Shown here one piece after another: positions 5,350 through 10,501 of a stretch of DNA of 10,501 nucleotides. The notes under the pieces are model-generated. The model was given only the letters and a program-made list of their open reading frames with translations, was not told the origin of the DNA and did no database searches. The DNA is from an uncultured Brevinema sp. Lineage in GTDB: Bacteria > Spirochaetota > Brevinematia > Brevinematales > Brevinemataceae. The position numbers were made by a program, and so were the translations under genes. Position 1 is the stretch's first letter; every line of letters begins with the position of its first letter. Location: NCBI GenBank assembly GCA_947036575.1, contig CAMQSH010000060.1, positions 1 to 10,501 on the forward strand, read 5' to 3'.

Positions 5350-6645
5350 ATGATTCAAATGAATGAAGTTTTAGGGATTGTTCTAGCAGGTGGTCAAGGA
5401 ACACGCCTTGAGCCTTTGACTAGTCAACGATCCAAACCAGCAGTACCCTTTGGAGGACGATATAGAATTATCGATTTTCCTATCACTAACTGTATTAATT
5501 CTGGAGTAGGCAAAATATTTGTTCTTACTCAATTCCACTCAGCATCATTAAATCAACACATTACTCAAACATATAAATTTGATTTATTTCACGATTCTTT
5601 CGTAGATATTATTGCTAGTGAAGCATCAAAAGGACTCACAAATGGTGGCTTTTCTCAAGGCACTGCGGATGCTGTTAGAAAAGGCATGAAACACTTAAAA
5701 AGTGTCAGAAATGCTACTAATGCTCTTATTTTAGCAGGAGATCAACTGTATAGAATGGATTTTAATACGCTACGTAGTATTCACTCTGATTGTAATGCTG
5801 ATCTTACTTTAGGAGTAGTTGCTGTCGCTAGATCTGCTGCGGATGCTTTTGGTATTGTCAAAGTTAATGATCAAAATCAAATTGTTGATTTTTGGGAAAA
5901 ACCTGGTGATACCAAACTTGATCCAGAATGGTATGTTTCCGAAAAATTACAAAAACAATATAATATTCCCAAAGATTATGTTTTTGCATCTATGAGCATA
6001 TACCTTATCAAACTAGCACTATTAGATCAAATATTAATAGAAAAACCTGAGATGATGGATTTTGGTAAAGAAATTATTCCTTATATTATCCAAAACTATC
6101 AAGTACAATTTGCTGTTCATTCAGGATATTGGGAAGATATTGGAACTTTAGATAACTTCCATAAAGCAAATTTAGATCTTACTTTTGAAACAAATGGTTT
6201 TGATCTTTATAGTTCTGATTGGCCAAACCTTACCCGTCCAAGTTTACTACCTCCAACATCTCTTAAAGACTGTACTATTACAGAATCAATTATTGGGGAT
6301 GGTTCTCGTTTAGATAAATGTTCTATCAAAAATTGTGTGATTGGTCAGAGAGCTATTATTAAATCAGATAGTAAAATAGAAAACACTGTCATCATGGGTG
6401 CCGATTGGATGGAAACACCAGAAGAAAAAGCAAAAAATATAGAAAACAAAATCCCTGATATTGGTATTGGAAGTAATTGTGTTATCAACAAAGCTATTAT
6501 TGATAAAAATTCTCGTATAGGAAATAATGTAACACTTCTAAACAAAGAAGGGCTGAACGAAGTCTATGCTGATAATTATGTCATAAGAGATAACATTATT
6601 ATTATTCCTGCAAAAGCTATTATACCAAACAATTTTACCCTTTAA
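5350..6645 (+). CDS. glgC: Glucose-1-phosphate adenylyltransferase (ADP-glucose pyrophosphorylase)
   Basis: This 431-residue enzyme makes ADP-glucose from glucose 1-phosphate and ATP, the committed step of bacterial glycogen synthesis. The N-terminal nucleotidyltransferase domain has GGQGTRLEPLT (14-24), SKPAVPFGGRYRIIDFP (28-44), QGTADAVR (103-110), GDQLYRMD (130-137, metal-binding Asp), FGIVKV (167-172) and FWEKP (181-185, the sugar-phosphate Lys). From about residue 295 a left-handed beta-helix follows (TITESIIGDGSRL, GIGSNCVINKAIIDKNSRIG). The insert MGADWMETPEEK and the end of the helix (LLNKEGLNEV...YVIRDNIIIIPA) match the plant/cyanobacterial type more than the enteric type. AAGGAG (5338-5343) lies six bases before the ATG. 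A second ATG at 5359 is less well placed. The 60-base gap upstream holds no convincing promoter, so read-through from the serine lyase is possible. glgA and glgB are not in the window. Confidence 0.95.
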   Translation: MIQMNEVLGIVLAGGQGTRLEPLTSQRSKPAVPFGGRYRIIDFPITNCINSGVGKIFVLTQFHSASLNQHITQTYKFDLFHDSFVDIIASEASKGLTNGGFSQGTADAVRKGMKHLKSVRNATNALILAGDQLYRMDFNTLRSIHSDCNADLTLGVVAVARSAADAFGIVKVNDQNQIVDFWEKPGDTKLDPEWYVSEKLQKQYNIPKDYVFASMSIYLIKLALLDQILIEKPEMMDFGKEIIPYIIQNYQVQFAVHSGYWEDIGTLDNFHKANLDLTFETNGFDLYSSDWPNLTRPSLLPPTSLKDCTITESIIGDGSRLDKCSIKNCVIGQRAIIKSDSKIENTVIMGADWMETPEEKAKNIENKIPDIGIGSNCVINKAIIDKNSRIGNNVTLLNKEGLNEVYADNYVIRDNIIIIPAKAIIPNNFTL

Positions 6646-6676
6646 TAAGGATAAGTTTATTTTTCAAATTATTTAT

Positions 6677-6751
6677 ATAAGTTATTTTTCATAAAAGTAT
6701 TGAGTTTTTTTAATAATAATCGATACTTAAAAGAAAAATAACTTATTTTTT
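6677..6751 (+). terminator. Long AT-rich stem-loop between glgC and the chemoreceptor genes (probable terminator or leader structure)
   Basis: A perfect 14-bp outer stem pairs ATAAGTTATTTTTC (6677-6690) with GAAAAATAACTTAT (6733-6746). After a 4x4 internal loop, a 9-bp inner stem pairs AAGTATTGA (6695-6703) with TCGATACTT (6720-6728) through one G-U pair, leaving a 16-base loop. Six T residues run from 6746 to 6751. It starts about 30 bases after the glgC stop. This fits a low-GC intrinsic terminator for glgC. It also ends about 20 bases before the chemoreceptor ATG and could control that gene. Only the downstream side has the U-tract, so the forward orientation is favoured. Confidence 0.6.
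6700..6727 (+). promoter_or_regulatory. Possible promoter of the chemoreceptor pair, buried in the stem-loop
   Basis: TTGAGT (6700-6705) and GATACT (6722-6727) are 16 bases apart and are the best promoter-like pair upstream of the chemoreceptor gene. Both boxes fall in the two arms of the inner stem of the inverted repeat, so a protein binding the repeat would block the promoter. The -10 match is only fair (four of six). I saw no motility-type sigma-28 site (TAAA, about 15 bases, then CCGATA) with correct spacing. Confidence 0.3.
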
Positions 6752-6770
6752 AAGAGGTTAGATATTTTAT

Positions 6771-8750
6771 ATGAATACTATGGAACATACTGGAATCAAT
6801 TCTTTATCTATGAAAGAGCGTAAAAAATTAAGTAATAGTATACTTATTAAAATGCATCTATTTTTATTTTTTATTATAAACCCAATAACAATGTTACAAG
6901 AATTTTTTGTATTACCTTATATTATTGACATTGACAATCTTAATACACCTGTATTACAGGCTATTCAAATGTATTTTCAAACACACTATATTACCCTAAC
7001 CTACCTCATTCTTATTATATTAACTCATATAGGAGTTTCTACGTTCCACAAATCTTACTTTAAGTATCTTATGACAGGAGAAGGTCTTGAAAAAATAAAA
7101 GAAGATATTATCAATCCTATTCCATTAATGATTTATTTTTTAGTAATTCCCAATGTTTGTAATACTATTAATTTAATTTTAGATTTTGAATATATTTCTT
7201 CTTTTCCAAGTGTTAGTTTAACTCATTTTTTTTCATTTAAAATGATTTGGCAAGTTTTTTCTTGTATGCTAACTATCTTCTTTTTCTTTCGTGTCAATAA
7301 ACCTCTAAGAGATACTTTAGGACTTTATACCTTCCCTCCAAAGCAAAGAACAATTTTTTCTGTCGTCAAAGATGTTCTTATTCTTTTTTTACAACTTCTT
7401 TGTTTTATCCTTGTAATTCTTGAAATATTCAATCTTTTAGATCAAGGATTAATTAATAATGTATCTAACTCTTATGTTAACTTTGTCTTAGCTTGGGGGG
7501 TTTTTGTATTCTTCTTTTGTGTTATATATGCTAACATATTACTTTTGTGTCAGCAAAATATTAATAATAGTATTAAACAATTTATATACCAAAATGTTAG
7601 AAGGCTGGTAAATGATGGTAATTTAAGTATTCAAAATACTTATTATGAACAAAATGCTTTAGGTTCATTTGTGTCTGAATATAATAAGTTTACAGATCAT
7701 CTTAAAACAGATATCATCCAAATTAATTCTTCTATAAAAGTTCTTCATGAAGAAAATGACACATTAGTACAAAACACTTCTGAATTGATAGCTGCCTTAA
7801 CACAACAAGAAATAAATGTAACTCAAATGAATATTGCGACTAATAATACAGGAGCTACGGTACGATATCTACTTACCGAAGTCGGTAAACAATCTGAGGT
7901 CTTAGATAATGAGCAAGAAAATTTGAACAATCTTATAGAAGGTTCAAATAATATTAGAGAAACATTTAACCTTATTATTGAAGAGCATAAACTCAGTCAA
8001 ATATCCAATGATGAAGCACTCACTGCTGTGCAAAACTCTCTAGAAAAAAGTGAATTAATGAATACTCATATTATTAATATCCATCAACAAATTAAAACTG
8101 CAGGTTTAGAAACAGCTGTTATTGATGATATATTAAATGTTATTAAAAATCTTTTAGAACAAACCAACCTTCTTTCTATGAGTGCTGCTATTGAAGCTGC
8201 TCATGGAGATACATCAAGAAAAGGATTCTTTTTAGTTGCAGAAGAAATTAGAAAATTAGCTCAAATGTCTCAAGAATCTGTAGGAAAAATAGCATTGAGA
8301 CTCTCTTCTATTAAAGATTGTATTAATGAGGCTTACTACATTTCTAAAGAAAGTATAAATTTATCTAGTTCTAGTATTAGAACAAGTGAACAATTAAAAA
8401 CTTCTATTTCTCAGGTTTCTATGAAAGCTGTTAATTTATCTGAAATTACAGAACAAGCAGATCCTATTACTATTAAACAAAATGAATTGATTTTACAATA
8501 TCAAACAACAATAGAAGAGATGAAGAATTTTTTACAACATTTAGTAAGAGAGCTAAAAACAGAAAGTGCTAGTGCCATTCTTATGTCTTTAAATTTTAGG
8601 TCCATGATTAAAAATTTCAAAGAAGGTCGTTCCTCTTTGTATCACATTGAAACAGGTGTTGAAAAATTAAGTGTCATTGAAAGACATTTAGAACAGATCC
8701 TTCAAGAATTTACACTAGAAGATACTACTATAAATAAAATAAACGAGTAA
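6771..8750 (+). CDS. Methyl-accepting chemotaxis protein with six-TM N-terminus and atypical hairpin tip
   Basis: This 659-residue receptor has a hydrophobic N-terminal half with about six predicted membrane spans (near 28-50, 73-92, 117-137, 155-174, 199-222 and 236-260). No long periplasmic loop is left for a ligand domain. A weak HAMP-like stretch may lie near 260-315. A long coiled-coil signalling region follows. Its tip (461-503) contains LLEQTNLLSMSAAIEAAH and, a few residues later, KGFFLVAEEIRKLAQ, clearly the MCP signature, with family-typical heptads on both sides. The usual NAAIEAARAGE is changed: Ser for Asn (471), His for Arg (478) and GDT for AGE (479-481). No CheR-binding NWETF-like pentapeptide ends the chain. 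The Shine-Dalgarno AAGAGG (6752-6757) is 13 bases from the ATG, which is rather far. It should act in the inner membrane with CheA/CheW. The ligand is unknown. Confidence 0.85.
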   Translation: MNTMEHTGINSLSMKERKKLSNSILIKMHLFLFFIINPITMLQEFFVLPYIIDIDNLNTPVLQAIQMYFQTHYITLTYLILIILTHIGVSTFHKSYFKYLMTGEGLEKIKEDIINPIPLMIYFLVIPNVCNTINLILDFEYISSFPSVSLTHFFSFKMIWQVFSCMLTIFFFFRVNKPLRDTLGLYTFPPKQRTIFSVVKDVLILFLQLLCFILVILEIFNLLDQGLINNVSNSYVNFVLAWGVFVFFFCVIYANILLLCQQNINNSIKQFIYQNVRRLVNDGNLSIQNTYYEQNALGSFVSEYNKFTDHLKTDIIQINSSIKVLHEENDTLVQNTSELIAALTQQEINVTQMNIATNNTGATVRYLLTEVGKQSEVLDNEQENLNNLIEGSNNIRETFNLIIEEHKLSQISNDEALTAVQNSLEKSELMNTHIINIHQQIKTAGLETAVIDDILNVIKNLLEQTNLLSMSAAIEAAHGDTSRKGFFLVAEEIRKLAQMSQESVGKIALRLSSIKDCINEAYYISKESINLSSSSIRTSEQLKTSISQVSMKAVNLSEITEQADPITIKQNELILQYQTTIEEMKNFLQHLVRELKTESASAILMSLNFRSMIKNFKEGRSSLYHIETGVEKLSVIERHLEQILQEFTLEDTTINKINE

Positions 8751-8754
8751 TATT

Positions 8755-10501
8755 ATGAATAAAATACATCAAGTCTCTTTTACTATTCCACAAATTGAAA
8801 TACACAAAAAATATATAATGACAGTAATTATAAAATTAACGATTCTACAATTATTATTTTTTTTACCTTTACATATTTTTGCCCTTTATAGTTGGAATTA
8901 TCTAGCTTCTATTGAATTCTATCAATTTGGATTAGAGCGTGTCCTATACCTCATATTAAATTTATCAACAGATGTCCCTTTTACCTCTTATAAAATACCA
9001 GGTTTTAGTTTTATTATGTTATTCCTTGTTCATGTTTTGCAATTAGCTATCTATTTGATACATATCCAACCAGTTTTTAAATTTTTAACAACTGGTACTT
9101 ATACTAAAGACATTAATAAATGTTTATTTAAAGGATTCTTTAACTCTTGTTGGCCTTCTTTAATTATATTATGTACTAATTTTGTTAATTTAAAAGAATC
9201 TGTTTCTTATTTAGCTGACCCTCTTTTATATGTTATCACTGATTTTTTATATGTTTGTGCTATTTGGTTTGTTTTTTCTTATCTCTTTGTACAAATTGGT
9301 AAATTATTTATTCTTCCTATACAAAAAATTGTACAAACCCATCATATGAATCTTCAAGAAATTGACCCTATAGAAAATTCTTATTTTTATTTTCCTGCTA
9401 TCATTTCTTTTATACTATATCTATCTACTTATATACGAATTAGTTATTATATAAGAAACTATATTTATAAAAATCCTTTAGAGACTTTATATGGACACCT
9501 TCCAGCTGTCTTTATATTTATTACGATTTTGACGACTATTCTTTTAGCATTTTTTGTGTTTTTAATGTATAAAGAAACTACAGTTATTGAGCCTCTTAAA
9601 AATCAATTCTCTTCTTTTTCACGAGGTGTTGTTGATCTCACTATTCGTTTTAATATTAACAATAGAAGTTTTATAGGGGTTATTACCAGTTGGATAAATA
9701 AATTTTTACAAAAATTTCAAAATCAAATGATATCTCTTCAAGGATTTATCTTAGAACTTGGTAATACTAATAAACAAATTAAATCAAATCTAGATAGTAT
9801 TATTACTAATACTATAAAAGATAAAAAAGAGATCTCACCTATTCAAAAAGCTGTTACACAAATTTCTACAGGAATGCAGGCTCTTGTTACTTCTGTAAAA
9901 GATCGTTATGAAGAAACTACTAATAATTTAAAAATCATTCATGCTATTTCTGAAGGAATTGATAGAATCATTGTTTTATTCCAAAATATTAAACAACATA
10001 GTTTTCAAAGTTTATCTACTTCTAGTATTGTTATGAATCAAATCAAAGACTCTTTACAAAAAAGTATAAAAGTATCTGACTCTATGACACTCATTTCTGA
10101 TAAAATACAGCTTGCTGGTCAAGAAGCAGAGCATATTGATGAAATTTTAGTTATTATACAAGATATCGCAGAACAAACTAATATTCTCTCTATAAATGCA
10201 GCTATTGAGGCTGCACATGCTGGAGATTCTGGGAAAGGATTTGCTATTGTGGCAAATGAAGTTAGAACACTAGCTACAGACTCCAGTTTAGCTATTGACC
10301 AAATATCTCAAAAATTAATAGATATCCAAGAAGTTATTAGAGACTCTGTATCCAAAACCACAACTATATCTGCTGTTACAATAGAAAATAGTCAACTAGT
10401 ATCCAATGCCCATGAAGTTATCCTTGTAATGATAGATAAATTTAAGAATCTTGGATCTATGACAGAAGATGCTACAAGATTAGCTCATTATCAAGGAGAG
10501 C
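8755..10501 (+). CDS. Second methyl-accepting chemotaxis protein, six-TM type (3' truncated by window)
   Basis: From the ATG at 8755, four bases after the previous stop, the frame stays open to the window end and gives 582 residues. The N-terminal half again has about six hydrophobic spans (near 22-45, 84-103, 132-146, 158-182, 212-232 and 249-272) and no large periplasmic domain. A HAMP-like segment follows the last span (about 272-326), with the conserved Pro280 and a GVVDLTI turn (291-297). The signalling tip is IAEQTNILSINAAIEAAHAG (471-490), then DSGKGFAIVANEVRTLA. It is canonical apart from His for Arg and Asp for Glu. Only CGAG (8744-8747) precedes the start, so translation probably relies on coupling to the upstream receptor. 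The pair shares topology and order and looks like an old tandem duplication. Its C-terminal adaptation region, if any, lies beyond the window. Confidence 0.88.
   Translation, partial: MNKIHQVSFTIPQIEIHKKYIMTVIIKLTILQLLFFLPLHIFALYSWNYLASIEFYQFGLERVLYLILNLSTDVPFTSYKIPGFSFIMLFLVHVLQLAIYLIHIQPVFKFLTTGTYTKDINKCLFKGFFNSCWPSLIILCTNFVNLKESVSYLADPLLYVITDFLYVCAIWFVFSYLFVQIGKLFILPIQKIVQTHHMNLQEIDPIENSYFYFPAIISFILYLSTYIRISYYIRNYIYKNPLETLYGHLPAVFIFITILTTILLAFFVFLMYKETTVIEPLKNQFSSFSRGVVDLTIRFNINNRSFIGVITSWINKFLQKFQNQMISLQGFILELGNTNKQIKSNLDSIITNTIKDKKEISPIQKAVTQISTGMQALVTSVKDRYEETTNNLKIIHAISEGIDRIIVLFQNIKQHSFQSLSTSSIVMNQIKDSLQKSIKVSDSMTLISDKIQLAGQEAEHIDEILVIIQDIAEQTNILSINAAIEAAHAGDSGKGFAIVANEVRTLATDSSLAIDQISQKLIDIQEVIRDSVSKTTTISAVTIENSQLVSNAHEVILVMIDKFKNLGSMTEDATRLAHYQGE

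Noticed and set aside
6345..6545. Minus-strand open frame of 66 codons inside glgC, hydrophobic product
   Set aside because: The apparent hydrophobicity comes from the complement of the beta-helix repeats of glgC. There is no start signal and no independent support.
6692..6728. Possible sigma-28 (motility) promoter before the chemoreceptor gene, TAAA ... CGATA
   Set aside because: The boxes are more than 20 bases apart instead of about 15, and the -10 part is incomplete.

Overview
The window is AT-rich (roughly 30% GC by eye), densely packed and bacterial. It shows Shine-Dalgarno sites, near-consensus sigma-70-type promoters (three use the -35 hexamer TTGACT), one U-tailed terminator, and codons biased to A/T. 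Two chemoreceptor genes point to a motile bacterium. Several secreted proteins and a tiny lipoprotein suggest an elaborate cell envelope. A low-GC spirochaete-like host would fit this mix, but nothing here proves it and the taxonomic guess is weak.

Region 1 (1-2074, + strand) is an envelope/secretion region. It opens with the last 41 residues of an unidentified protein. A monocistronic gene follows, with its own promoter and terminator, for a secreted, Arg/Gln-rich, very basic protein. Next comes a three-gene operon: a 39-residue lipoprotein that overlaps the next gene by ATGA, then two small exported proteins of unknown function. Its promoter overlaps a 13-bp inverted repeat. None of these proteins matches a family I recognise, and this is the most accessory-looking part of the window.

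Region 2 (2089-6645) is central carbon metabolism. A ROK-family sugar kinase is on the minus strand. Divergent from it lies a + strand series: a Cof-type HAD phosphatase, an iron-sulfur L-serine ammonia-lyase whose start is at 4027 and which ends in the cysteine expected for its cluster, and a plant/cyanobacterial-type ADP-glucose pyrophosphorylase (GlgC). Together they suggest sugar phosphorylation and dephosphorylation, pyruvate from serine, and glycogen precursor synthesis. No other glycogen gene is visible.

Region 3 (6646-10501) is chemotaxis. A long AT-rich stem-loop separates glgC from two tandem methyl-accepting chemotaxis proteins. Both have about six predicted membrane segments with short loops in place of a periplasmic sensor domain. 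The first has an atypical signalling-hairpin tip and the second a nearly canonical one. The second runs off the window after 582 codons.

No tRNA, rRNA, CRISPR array, insertion sequence or recognisable riboswitch was seen. All non-coding gaps are shorter than 300 bases. The longest are 2998-3185, which holds two divergent promoters, and 6646-6770, which holds the stem-loop.
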